Assembly (NCBI GenBank): GCA_025506515.1
Contig: CM046458.1
Span: forward strand, 47,157,390 to 47,221,389
Length of the DNA: 64,000 bases
Origin: Flaveria trinervia
Lineage: Eukaryota; Streptophyta; Magnoliopsida; Asterales; Asteraceae
Direction: 5' to 3'
A model generated the notes under the pieces. It did not search any database. It worked only from the letters and a program-made list of their open reading frames with translations, and was not told the DNA's origin. Positions within the stretch are counted from its first letter, which is position 1. Each line of letters starts with the position of its first letter. Positions 11,551-21,076 of the stretch are shown one piece after another. The position numbers and the translations under genes were made by a program.

Positions 11551-11706
11551 AACACGGGGGCGTGCTTGGCTAGGCACGGTCCCGTGCTTGTCAGAATTCG
11601 TCTTAAATTCGACCTGCAACATTCTAGAGTTGTCAGCGGAGATCGTGGAAAGAAATTTGTCAGAGACACGGGGGCATGCTTGATGAGGCACGACCCCGTG
11701 CTTGTG
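11551..11706. repeat. Two internal Athila hairpin units
   Basis: Two near-identical inverted pairs: CACGGGGGCGTGC / GCACGGTCCCGTG at about 11553-11590, and CACGGGGGCATGC / GCACGACCCCGTG at about 11669-11702. Each could form a stem of about 13 bp around a loop of 7-9 nt. The same unit is arrayed in both LTRs. Confidence 0.8.
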
Positions 11707-11789
11707 CTTGTGAGATCCTAAAAATTGTTAAAAAGTAAGAAAAATTTATGTACAAGTGCCGCGTTTAAGTTTCGGGTCTTCGGCATGAC

Positions 11790-11804
11790 CCTTCCCCACA
11801 CTTA
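11790..11804 (-). other. PPT-like motif overlapping the pol stop codon (copy 1)
   Basis: Minus strand: TAAGTGTGGGGAAGGG. The TAA (11804-11802) is the stop codon that ends pol (frame ...HLRPNEN stop), so the purine run starts exactly at the end of pol. It shares AAGTGTGGGGA with the 3' PPT. Confidence 0.65.
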
Positions 11805-12970
11805 GTTTTCATTGGGGCGGAGGTGTAACTCCTCTGAGGGAATCTTGGTTGGTCCATCGTTATACAGTTTCAAACAATGACCATTTACTTTGAAACTTAA
11901 ACCTTCGTGGTTATAAATTTCAATAGCACCATTCAGAAACACGTTTTTGATCGTATAAGGTCCGGACCAACGTGATTTCAGTTATCCGGGTAACAAACGT
12001 AAATCAGAGTTATATAGTAAGACACGTTCTCCCACATGAAATAGTTTTGTGTTCTTTAATCAAGCGTCATGGAATTTCCTTGTCTTTTCTTTGTAAACCT
12101 AGCGTTTTCGTACGCTTGTTCTCTCCATTCCTCCAATTCGTGAATTTCTAGGAAGCGATTCTTTCCTACAAGGTCTTGGTCTAGGTTTGCTGCTTTAAGT
12201 GCCCAAAAGGCCTTGTGCTCTAGTTCCACAGGTAGATGACACGACTTCCCATAAACTAGCTTAAACGGTGTTGTGCTGATGGGAGTCTTATAGGCTGTTC
12301 GAAAGGCCCATAATGCGTCATCTAACTTGGTAGACCAGTCCTTGTGGTTTTGACCTATAGTTTTCTCAAGGATTCGTTTGATGCCTCGGTTAGTGACTTC
12401 AGCTTGTCCATTGGATTGTGGATGGTAAGTAGTTGTAAAATGATGGTGAACTCCATAACGCGCCATTGCTCGTTCGAGCTGATTGTTACAGAAATGAGTT
12501 CTTCGGTCACTAATTAGAGCTTTGGGGGCACCGAAATGAGAAAACAGTTTTTTAAGGAATTTGACAATGTTTCTGGCATCATTAGTAGGCAAGGCTTGAG
12601 CTTCAGCCCATTTGAGACGTAATCAACTGCTACCAAGATGTAACGATTGCCAAATGACACCGGGAATGGCCCCATGAAATCAATACCCCATATATCAAAT
12701 ATCTCGCATACTTGAACTGGTTTCTGAGGCATCTCATCCCGTGTTAAGATATTGGTTGCCCTTTGATATGCATCACAAGTGCGTACCATGTTGTGAGCAT
12801 CTTTGAATATCGTGGGCCAGTAAAATCCAGAGTCAAATACTTTTTAGGCTGTTAAGGTTGCTCCATGGTGTCCTCCAGTGGGTCCTTCATGATAGTGCCT
12901 TAGAATTTGTTCTGCTTCTCTTTCGTATACACATCTTCAAATGAGTTGGTCTGCATCGATTCTGAATAGA
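11802..12970 (-). pseudogene. pol: Athila pol: integrase
   Basis: Includes an HHCC-type zinc finger remnant (HYHEGPTGGHHG near 12890, CDAYQRA at about 12770), then the catalytic core: first D in GIDFMGPF, second D in ISDRRTHFCN (usually SDGGTHFCN, so Gly to Arg), third E in HPQSNGQAEVTNR. After a frameshift the C-terminal domain is readable to its stop at 11802 (SGPYTIKNVFLNGA, YNHEGLSFKVNGHCLKLY). No chromodomain is seen, as expected for Athila. A frameshift lies near 12590 and another after 12056. Confidence 0.9.
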
Positions 12971-14452
12971 TACGGGTCTTCCTAATAGTAATGTTTGATA
13001 TCAGTAAAGAACTTCTTCTTTTGCTCATAAGTCATTCCTTTGAGAAGGATTCCGCTTGCTAAGTAATTTGCAAAATTGGCAAACCAAGGATGTTCATCGA
13101 TTGAGGATTGAATGTGCATAAGGAATTCGTGAGGAAAGTTGTCGTTTATTATGGCTTCCTCAGTTTGTGAAGGACTTGAATCCTCGAGACACGAGAGATG
13201 ATCAGTCGCTAGATTTTCTGCTCCTCTCTTATCACAAATTTCGATGTCAAATTCTTGAAGCAGAAGGACCCAACAAATCAATCTTGGCTTTGCATCTTGT
13301 TTGTTGAACAAATAACGAAGGGCTGCATGATTGGTGTAAACAATTGTTTTTGAAAGGATGAGATACGAGCGGAATTTGTCAAATGCAAAAACTACCGCAA
13401 GAAGTTCTTTTTTGGTGGTGGTGTAGTTTTCCTGTGCCTCATTTAGGGTTTTGCTCGCATAATGAATTGGGTGAAATTACTTGTCTTTCCTTTGTCCTAA
13501 TACGGCTCCTACCGCGAAATCGCTTGCATCGCACATGAGTTCAAATGGTAGCGTCCAATATGGGGAACCATGATTGGACTGGTAACCAGCCTCTCTTTAA
13601 GCAATTTGAATGCCCTAATGCATTCGTCAGAAAATACAAATTGAGTGTCTTTCGCGAGAAGTTGAGTCATTGGTCGAGCGATTTTGAGAAATCTTTGATG
13701 AAACGACAGTAGAATCCTGTATGACCTAGGAAATTTCTAATATCTTTCACGGTTGTGGGATGTGGAAGTTTAGAAATAGTGTCGACTTTGGCTTGATCGA
13801 CTTCAAGCCCTGCTCGAGAGATTTTGTGTCCTAATACTATTCCTTCCGTAACCATGAAGTGACACTTTTCCCAGTTTAAAACAAGGTTAGAATCTTCACA
13901 TCTAACCAACATCTTTTCTAGATTTTCATGACATTGCTAAAATGAGTTTCCAAAGATGGAGAAATCATCCATGAAAACTTCCATTGAGTGTTCGATCATG
14001 TCATGAAAAATTGCTACCATGCATCTTTGAAATGTAGCAGGAGCATTACACAATCCAAAGGGCATTCGCCGATAAGCAAATGTCCCAAATGGACAGGTGA
14101 ATGTCGTCTTCTCTTGATCTTCGGGAGCAATAAGGATTTGAAAATAACCTAAGAAACCATCCAGGAAACAATAGAACATTTTTCCAGATAATCGCTCAAG
14201 CATTTGGTCAATGAAAGGAAGAGGGAAGTGATCTTTCCTTGTGGCGTTATAGAGTTTGCGATAGTCTATGCAAACTCTCCATCCGGTAACCGTACGAGTG
14301 GGAATAAGCTCATTCTTCTCGTTAGTTACTACAGTCATTCCTCCTTTCTTTGGAACAATTTGGACGGGACTGACCCAAGGTGAATCAGAAATAGGGTAAA
14401 TCAAACTGGTATCTAGCAGTTTGATTACTTCTTTCTTCACCACCTCTTGCAT
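12971..14452 (-). pseudogene. pol: Athila pol: reverse transcriptase and RNase H
   Basis: RT runs 14452-13937 (VPKKGG, CIDYRKLYNATRKDHFPLPF, FLDGFLGYFQI, RMPFGLCNAPATFQRC, catalytic FMDD). After an in-frame stop near 13930 it continues at 13912-13667 with the connection (WEKCHFMV, GIVLGHKIS, IRNFLGHTGFYCRFI). RNase H follows in several frames to about 12982, ending with AENLATDHLS and a linker to integrase. The order PR-RT-RH-IN is that of Ty3/gypsy. Stops and frameshifts break it in at least three places. Confidence 0.92.
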
Positions 14453-14662
14453 GCTTGGGTTTAAACGTCTTTAAGGTTGAATGACGGATTTGAAGTTCTC
14501 CTCCATCAATATTTTATGAGTGCAAAAGGATGGATTGATTCCCTTGATGTCCGTGATTTTCCATGCAATTTCTCGTTTGTGTGCCTTAAGCACATTGAGC
14601 AACTTGTTCTTCTCATCAATTGACAAGGCGGATGAGATTATGACAGGAAGTTGAGATGTGTT

Positions 14663-15400
14663 TCAAGAAAAGCATATTCGAGATGAGATGGAGTTCTTTG
14701 ATAAAACTGGAGGGTCTTCTATAGAAGGCTTGGCTTTTGGTTCTAGGTCTTGCTCAATGATCTCAAATGCTTCTTGATGAAATGATGTTTCATCAACTTC
14801 AAGTTCTTGAATGATTCGGCTCTCACAAATGGGTTCGGTGATTTGGACTTCTATTAATTGAGTGTTGCACGCTTTATTTTGAAGAGTTTTCTCCAAATGA
14901 CAACTTATGATCGAATCACAAGCATCAACGTAATATAGTGAGTCATCATGATGTTGAGGGTGTTTCATGGATTGACCTATATCAAAAGTTACTTCCTCCT
15001 CGTCTACTCTAAGCGTGAGTTTTCCTGTACAAACATCAATGAGAGCTCGAGTAGTGGCTAAGAAAGGTCGACCTAGGATAAGTGGAACATTTTTGTCTTC
15101 ATCCATGTCAAGGATCACAAAATCAATGGGAAATACGAATTTGTCAATTTTAACCAAGAGATTTTCAACGATGCCCCTCGGATATTTAACAGAATGGTCA
15201 GCTAACTGGATGCTCATACGGGTAGATCTAGGTTTACCTAGGTTTAATTTTTCGAAAACCGCATAAGGCATAAGGTTAATACTTGCACCTAAATCAGTTA
15301 ACGTGTTACTGACAGAAAGATTTCCTATTAGGCAAGGTATGGTGAAACTTCCTAGATCAATCATCTTTTGAGGTAGTTTGTTTTGAAGAACTGCAAGCAT
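14663..15400 (-). pseudogene. pol: Athila aspartic protease
   Basis: A 245-codon frame begins MLAVLQNKLPQKM and carries the retropepsin active-site region LTDLGASINLMPYAVFEKL (D-L-G-A, the form usual in Athila), then VILGRPFLATTRALIDV, the second conserved strand of the fold. The C-terminal part is a variable Glu-rich linker to RT. Frame is lost before RT begins at 14452; 14453-14662 is a conserved linker broken by frameshifts. Confidence 0.88.
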
Positions 15401-15413
15401 TCCTCATTCAAAC

Positions 15414-17180
15414 CTACATATGATAAGTCTTCCAGTTCCTTTTGTTTGACAAGACACCTTTTAGAAACTTAGCGTAGTTTGGCATTTGTGCTAAGGCCTC
15501 CACCAAGGGAAGATTGATGTGGAGTTGCTTGAACAACCCAAGGAATTTTCCATATTGTGCCTCCATTCTTTGTTTTCTCAAACGACCTGGATATGGAGGT
15601 GGTGGAACATAAGGTGGTGGTGGAACGTATTTCTTGGCTGGTTCTTTAATAACAACAGGTTGCTTTTGCTTATCACTCGCATTACTTGGAGTTTTAGTTT
15701 CTACCTCTTCAAGGATGGGTTGTAATGCAGGTGCATCACCTTGAGTGGTTTTGCCACTCCTGGTGGTGATGGCTTTGACCTGAGCATTAGGGTTTGTTAC
15801 AGTGTTGCTCGGCAAAGCTCCTTGAGGTCTTTCAGATAGTTGTTGTGCTATTTAACCTACTCGGTGCTCTATGGTTTGCAATGATGCTTTGTTACTTTTG
15901 ATGTCAGCTTCGTTCCTTTGGAACCTCTCCTCATTTCTTCTATCAGATTTTCGGATTTACTCATCTATGGCTTGTGTGGTTAACAACAACTGCTGCAATA
16001 AATCTTCCATTGATGATGCTCCACGGTCTTGGTTACTACTGCTTGGACCTTGGTATGGTGGTTTCTGTTGTTGGTAAGGTGGCCTTCGGTTGAATCCAGA
16101 TGATTGTTGGTTATTACCAGCATCTCTATAATTGGAGTTGCTTCTCCAATTTGAGTTGTTGTTGTTGTTGTATGAGTTGTTTGGGCATCCTATGTAGTCA
16201 ACATCTTCAACCATCATAATGCCTTGTGGGCATTCGTTGGTCTTGTGTGAATTTCTACATGTGTTGCATCGTGTTGGAGTTTTCCTTAGCTCGCTTTGCA
16301 ATTGTTCGAATTTTTGGTTGGAGCTTCTAATTGGGCTGCAATTAGGGTTTCAGAGTCTAGTTGATGAATACTTTAGAACTAGGTTTGGTTCTTAAGGGAT
16401 TGTAAGCAAAGCTCTTTCTAAGGCTTGGTATGCTTCTGTTGGCATGACACTTCCAAAATCTCATCCCGCACTTTGGTTTACCGCTTGCTTGTGGGCTCCG
16501 CTGATTGCATCGTAAAAGGTTTGACACTGTAGCCATAGATCAAGTCCGTGATGTGGGCATCTTCGAAGGAGACTTTTATATCTCTCCCATGCTGCGTGTA
16601 ATGATTCATCGTCATCTTGGCGAAAACTTGTGATGCTGCTTCTTAATTTGGCAGTGCGATCGGGTGGAAAGTATTTCAAAAGGAATTGTTCAGCCATTTC
16701 CGCCCATGCGGTGATGGAGCCAGGCAGAAGTGAATCAAGCCAATAGATGTCTCAGCCTCGAAGTGAAAATGGAAAAAGTCTTAGTCGAATGGCGTCGTCT
16801 GAACAGTTATTGATTTTGAAGGTAGCACAGATACGAAGGAATCGTGATATGTGAGCATTAGGATCTTCATCTTGTAACCCATGGAACTGAACAGAGTTTT
16901 CTACGAGTTGGATAATACCAGACTTAATCTCAAAATTATTGGCCGCTATTGCTGGTTGGACAACACTAGACTCATAACCATCTATTGACGGTGTGGCATA
17001 ATGTGTCATCTTCATTTCCTCGTCTTGGTTAGCCATGTCTTCTTCTGATGGTGTATCTTCCAAAATGTCTTCTTCAATGACTGGTGCTGCTTGTTGTGAT
17101 CTTTTGCGCAATCTTTGATGGAAAAGTCGTTCGGGTTCCGAAAGAGGCGGGACAAGTTCAGAACTAGACGAGTCGGACAT
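15414..17180 (-). pseudogene. gag: Athila gag
   Basis: Begins at the ATG 17180-17178 (MSDSSSSELVPPL) 174 bp after the PBS. In order: acidic N-terminus; retrotransposon gag (capsid) domain in 16900-16461 (ISRFLRICATFKIN, LRLFPFSLRG, then AEQFLLKYFPPDRTAKL and WERYKSLLRRCPHHGL); zinc knuckle CNTCRNSHKTNEC at about 16270-16230, with the shorter CX2CX3HX4C spacing common in Athila; an Asn/Gln-rich region; and a C-terminal Pro-rich segment (PPPPYVPPPPYPGRLRK) near 15600. Several frame breaks separate these blocks. Confidence 0.9.
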
Positions 17181-17354
17181 ACACCAACTTAAGGAAGCAT
17201 AAACTAACTAAGGCTTAAAATGAATCAGGCAAAAGTAACTAAGCTAACTAGGGCAAACTACCTAAAAATAATAAAAATGAAGTTTAAACAAAAATATATT
17301 AACAACTTATATACAAGATAGTCAAAAATTTAGTTTGTCTTTCAAACTGTCATG

Positions 17355-17374
17355 TGTCCCCGGCAACGGCGCCA
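17355..17374 (-). other. Athila primer-binding site (tRNA-Asp)
   Basis: Minus strand TGGCGCCGTTGCCGGGGACA lies 6 bp inside the LTR end. It is complementary to the 3' end of plant tRNA-Asp including CCA, the known primer of Athila elements. Confidence 0.92.
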
Positions 17375-18550
17375 AAAACTTGATGGGTGCGGATAGAATA
17401 TATATTTTGATAAAGATTTATTGCACAGGTTCAGTTTTAATTGGTTATTACTAATACTAAACCACACACACAAAAGGCAGTGTACCTGTCATGTGGTAAT
17501 ATAGTGTTGGTAAGAACCGAGTATCAATCCGTGGACACACCTAGCCTACTAAACAAACATGATGTTTGACTATCAGATTTGGTTTTCGTTAAAGAAAATG
17601 ATAATTTGCATTGGAAAGATTTTTAGGATTTAAAAATAAACAATAATAGAAAGAAAGTAAACTAAGATTTGAAGCGTTTGGATTTAAAACCAGGGAATAA
17701 AAGTTATCATCCTAATTAGATTCCACTTATGTAACCATGATGAATTGGTGGTGTGACTTAAAGATATGGATCAATGTAATTATGTTAATGTTTATAAAGA
17801 TGAGCTGGCGTGATTTCTCGTCTATCCTGCTACCGTAGTGACTTGATCCTGTCAGGTTGAGTTTTACTACTCAGATCAAAGCCCTAGTAATGTAGGTAAA
17901 TCTTTTGTGACCTATTTGATATACGATTTTTGAAAACATAACTTAATGTTAAAAAGAGAGTTGATTAGGTTCCTTCCTAACATACCATTAATTTTAGAAA
18001 AACATAACAATTACTAAAGCTTCCAAACTAATAAAAAGGAACCCATAAATGATTAGAAAGTTAAGTGATATGATTTCTAATAACCATTTCTAGTTCATTA
18101 GCCATGGATTTATTATGAAGACCGGTATTGCGAATGAAAGTTGACGATCACAATCACAAACCATAAATTTATAACTTCCTGTTCAAATGTAGATGCTACC
18201 CATCAATAGTTTTCCCAAGACCACCATAACATTAACATAATATTTATCACACCATTAGTTCATCACAAATTATATAAGTTTCATCCAATTAGGATGATAA
18301 AAAAAGTTTAGCTCATAATGAGCTTGAACATAACAACATATAACAATGAAGATAGATATGTAATCATCGGTGAAATGGAACAATCAAACCGATAATCCAC
18401 AATGGATGGCGTTTAGACGATCCCAAGCTTCTTCCAAGTATTGTATGCACCTCTCAAGCCTCCAAATGACCTTGAAGTCTTGATTCCCGAGAGAGTTCTG
18501 CAGAGTAACTCACCCACCAAATCTTTTTTAAAATGGTGAACTTAGGCTTC

Positions 18551-18560
18551 TATTTATAGT
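18551..18560 (-). promoter_or_regulatory. Athila LTR TATA box
   Basis: ACTATAAATAG on the minus strand, about 17 bp downstream of the last palindrome unit. The homologous site in the 3' LTR is decayed. Confidence 0.6.
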
Positions 18561-18576
18561 CTTTCCGGAGTGTTTA

Positions 18577-18852
18577 AGCACGGCCCCGTGCCAGTACAAT
18601 GCTTATGAAAGTTGGTCGGCTCGTACATGCAGGTTGTGTCGGGCACGGCCCCGTGCTAAATGGGGCACGTCCCCATGTTGGAGGTGGGGCACGTCCTCGT
18701 GCCTTATGGGGCACGGCCCCGTGTCTACTTTTATGGGATAGTACTTTTGTCCTTGTCAGATGTCCAAACACGGGGGTGTGTTAATTTAGTACGGGGGTGT
18801 GTTTCTGGCAAAGCATGGGGGCGTGCTTAAAGAGGCACGGCCCTATGCTTGG
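18577..18852. repeat. Athila palindrome array, 5' LTR copy
   Basis: About eight units of GCACGGCCCCGTGC and ACACGGGGGTGTG type in both orientations, aligned with 6582-6872. Some units differ between the two LTRs by C/T or G/A changes at CG. Confidence 0.88.
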
Positions 18853-19034
18853 ACTCCAAAGCTCGGATTACTTCATTTTCTTGCTAAATATGCTTCTTTT
18901 GTCCATCTTGCCCTTTTAAACACCTGAAAACACAATTTTACATTTTAAGTATATTTTCATCATTTTAAGGAAGGTCTTAAGGAATAAATGATATGCTTTT
19001 GATAGGATTTTTATGTATAATTTGGACCACATCA

Positions 19035-20432
19035 GGTACCAAATGGCTGTTTTGGAATAAAAAGGATGATAGAGGACTTGTCATCAAGAACAAGGCCATT
19101 CTAGTGTTTAAGGATACATATAAGAAGAGGGGATTGAATACATAGATGTTTTTGCTCTAGTGGCAAGGTTTAAAGCTGTTAGAATATTCCTTACTTTTGC
19201 TACATTCAAATATTTCAAGGTCTACCAGCTTGATGTCAAGTGTGCTTTCTTATATGGGATGATTGATAAGGAAGTGTATGTCAAACAACCACCTAGTTTT
19301 ACACACCCAGATTATCTTGATTAGGTCTGCAAGCTTGATAAAGCTCTTTATGGACTGCACCAAGCTCCAAGAAAGAGGTATGAGACACTATCTTAGTATC
19401 TCTATCAACATGGCTACAAAAAGAGTACTATTGATGGAACATTCTTTATTAAAGGAATAGTGAATGACTTGATGTTGGTTCAAGTTTATGTAGATGACAT
19501 CATCTTTGGGTCACCTAATCTAAAGCTCTACAAAGACTTTAAGAAGTTAATGAAGAACATATTTGAAATGAGTGCCATGGGGGAGCTCAATTTCTTTTTA
19601 GGAATTCAAGTGAAGTAGGTTGAAAATAGCATCTTCATAAATCAGTTAAAGTATGTACAAGACATACTCACTAGATTCAACTTGACTGAATGCAAGGTTG
19701 CAAAGACACTAATAGCTAGACACCACTCCTTAGGACCTGATCTTGAAGGGGAATGTGTAAATAAACATCTCTAAAGGGCTAGGATTGGGTCGCTTATGTA
19801 CCTCACAGCCAGCAGGCCTGATATCATGTTTGCTACATGTATTTATGCAAGATATCAAGCCAACCCCTAGATGTCACACTTGATTATTGTTAAGAGAATT
19901 CTTAGATATGTCAAAGGTGCTTCAAAATTAAGCCTTTGGTATCCAAAAATTCTTACTTCAATCTGTATGCTTATATAGATAATAACTATGGTGGTTGCAA
20001 TATGACTGCAAAGTCAACATTAGGGGATGTCAATTCCTTGGTGGAAGGATATTCTCTTGGCAATGCAAGAAGCAATCATGTGTCTCTGTATCAACTGTTG
20101 TAGCTGAATACATTGCTGCTGCAAGCTGCTGTGCTCAAGTGCTTTGGATTCAGAATTAGATGCTGGGCTATGGATTCAATTTCAAAGAGACTCTCATCCA
20201 TATAGACAATGATAGTGCTATCTCTATTATAGAGAATCCTATGCAACACTCAAGAACAAAACAAATCAACATCAAGAATTTGATCAGAGATAATTTTGAA
20301 AAGAAGTTGACAAAACTAGTCAAAGTTAACAAAAAAACAATATGATAATTTGTTAACAAAAGCTTTTGATAAGAAAAGATTTAAATACCTTGTATCAGCT
20401 ATTGGGATGATTACTTTTAGTAGATTTTCTTA
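19035..20432 (+). pseudogene. pol: Element A reverse transcriptase and RNase H
   Basis: Frames broken by many stops read TKWLFWNKKDDRGLVIKNKA at the Athila junction, VYQLDVKCAFLYG, the catalytic YVDDIIFGS at 19487-19513, FFLGIQVK, RPDIMFATCIYARYQ, then RNase H with HIDNDSAIS and, at the end, LLTKAFDKKRFKYL. Closest relative in the window is the RT-RNase H of element B (29795-31346), alignable throughout by eye. The first third of RT was removed to the far side of the Athila insertion. Confidence 0.9.
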
Positions 20433-21076
20433 AACTAAACTCAGAATTATTTTTAAATATGTGTGTTCTAAGTTGTCTATATCATCACCTACATATGCCG
20501 GTTTACTTTGAAAGAAAACTTTAGAAATGATATTCCTTATAATTTTGAAAAAACTTTAAGATATATTTTTTCTCGAAAGACATTAAGTTGTCTTCGGAAG
20601 AACATTATGTCTTCAAATCTAATAACTACTTATAAGACATTACCTTTAGAAAAAATTCTAACATATCTTCTGAAGCTTAAATATGCTTCTAGGTACTTAT
20701 ATGTTTTTGAAGGACAATTTTTTTCCGAAAGAATTTAAGCCTCAGAAGAGTTAACCTCCTATGAATAAAACTTCTTAGGTTTAGTCTCTTCTAAAATCAA
20801 ATTTCTCTGAAGTAAAAATACTCTAAGTATTTTTCTTTCGAAGAAAATTTTCATTGAGCTAAGCAAATCTTCCAAATTCAAATTGGCTTTGGAAGCTTTT
20901 ATCAAAACTAAGCTTTTATCAAACTTTCAAAGACAAACTACCCTCGAAAGATTTTCAACTTCCAAAAAAACTACATTTTTGGGCACTTTTTCAGAAGTGG
21001 AACGATGTCTGGATTTTAAAGTTTATTCTTTTGCATTAACTTTGTCTCAAATCCAGTTCATAAAACTACAACTTTA
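20433..21076 (+). other. Element A spacer between RNase H and third ORF
   Basis: No gene. It is rich in imperfect CTTCCGAAG/CTTCGGAAG-type units (for example near 20570-20600, 20660-20685, 20715-20760 and 20820-20960), the same motif arrayed in the LTRs of element B. A weak TATA-like stretch (TTTTAAAG) lies near 21016. Confidence 0.65.

Larger units (their letters stand above)
6448..19034 (-). mobile_element. Ty3/gypsy Athila retrotransposon
   Basis: Minus-strand order: LTR (19034-17381), tRNA-Asp PBS, gag, protease, RT, RNase H, integrase (gypsy order), a small coiled-coil ORF, an Athila ORF1/env-like ORF, a long 3' untranslated region, PPT, and the first 612 bp of the 3' LTR, where Copia-1 interrupts it. 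LTR termini are TGAT...ATCA. The PBS, the gag zinc knuckle type and the ORF1-like protein all point to Athila. All genes carry stops or frameshifts. It is inserted into the RT of SIRE element A: copia RT sequence begins immediately at 19035. Confidence 0.93.
17381..19034 (-). repeat. Athila 5' LTR, complete (1654 bp)
   Basis: Plus-strand ends are TGATGGGTGC (17381) and CCACATCA (19034), giving TGAT...ATCA termini. The segment 18443-19034 is duplicated at 6448-7059. In element sense it holds the GCACGGCCCCGTGC array (18852-18577) and a TATA box ACTATAAATA at 18560-18551, so transcription would start near 18520, leaving a long R/U5 of over 1 kb. Confidence 0.93.

Noticed and set aside
18574..18784. 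Pro/Arg-rich ORFs on both strands in the Athila LTR
   Set aside because: Produced by the GC-rich palindrome array, which lacks stops; no protein signature.
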